This document shows, in pieces, positions 5,461 through 5,493 of a stretch of 5,493 nucleotides of DNA (its first letter is position 1; each line of letters starts with the position of its first letter). The stretch is from an uncultured bacterium. GTDB lineage: Bacteria; Bacillota; Clostridia; Lachnospirales; Anaerotignaceae. The stretch spans positions 1 to 5,493 of the forward strand of contig CAJMNV010000118.1 in NCBI GenBank assembly GCA_905214825.1, written 5' to 3'. The translations under genes were made by a program, and so were the position numbers. A model generated the notes under the pieces. The model saw only the letters and a list, made by a program, of their open reading frames with translations, searched no databases and was not told where the DNA came from.

Positions 5461-5493
5461 AAAAATTAAGAAATCTTTAACTTATTTTTTGCT

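Overview
The window is an AT-rich, densely packed stretch of bacterial DNA. Every gene I can support lies on the minus strand, so the reading order runs from high to low coordinates. AT-rich codon use, strong AGGAGG-type Shine-Dalgarno (SD) sites, a short lipoprotein signal peptide and the gene families present all suggest an anaerobic low-GC Bacillota, most likely a clostridial lineage. That assignment is inference from style and gene content; no ribosomal or marker gene is present.

Layout in transcription order: (1) 5493-5354 is a leader with candidate promoter sequences. (2) 5353-4514 encodes a secreted, methionine-rich lipoprotein as a separate unit. It is closed by a strong hairpin with T/A tracts on both sides at 4464-4500. 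(3) 4440-4309 is a leader with a candidate sigma-A promoter and a perfect 10-bp inverted repeat (4322-4347) built around CGTTAT...ATAACG. (4) A tightly packed operon of six genes then runs to the left edge: a one-domain ModE-like winged-helix regulator (4308-3970), selD (3958-2930), a YedF-type TusA/DsrE fusion (2918-2322), a YqeB/EF2563-family maturation protein (2325-1510), a MoeA/MogA-like molybdopterin-binding protein with a C-terminal cysteine cluster (1528-506) and moaC (487-38). Gaps are 11-18 nt, or the genes overlap by 4 and 19 nt. An SD-like GGAG at the left edge suggests the operon continues outside the window.

Together the genes join selenium activation to molybdenum cofactor work. 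SelD makes selenophosphate. YedF is a predicted sulfur/selenium carrier-type protein. YqeB is the marker of the proposed selenium-dependent molybdenum hydroxylase maturation pathway, in which xanthine dehydrogenase-like enzymes carry labile, non-selenocysteine selenium. MoaC and the molybdopterin-binding protein serve cofactor synthesis or insertion. The pathway has been outlined by comparative genomics, but its chemistry remains poorly defined.

The most interesting local features are the ModE-like regulator placed first in a selenium operon with a ModE-box-like palindrome directly before its own gene, the Cys-x2-Cys-x2-Cys-x4-Cys tail of the molybdopterin-binding protein, a MoaC lacking the usual Gly-Gly-Lys-Ser-Gly tail, and a methionine-rich lipoprotein next door.
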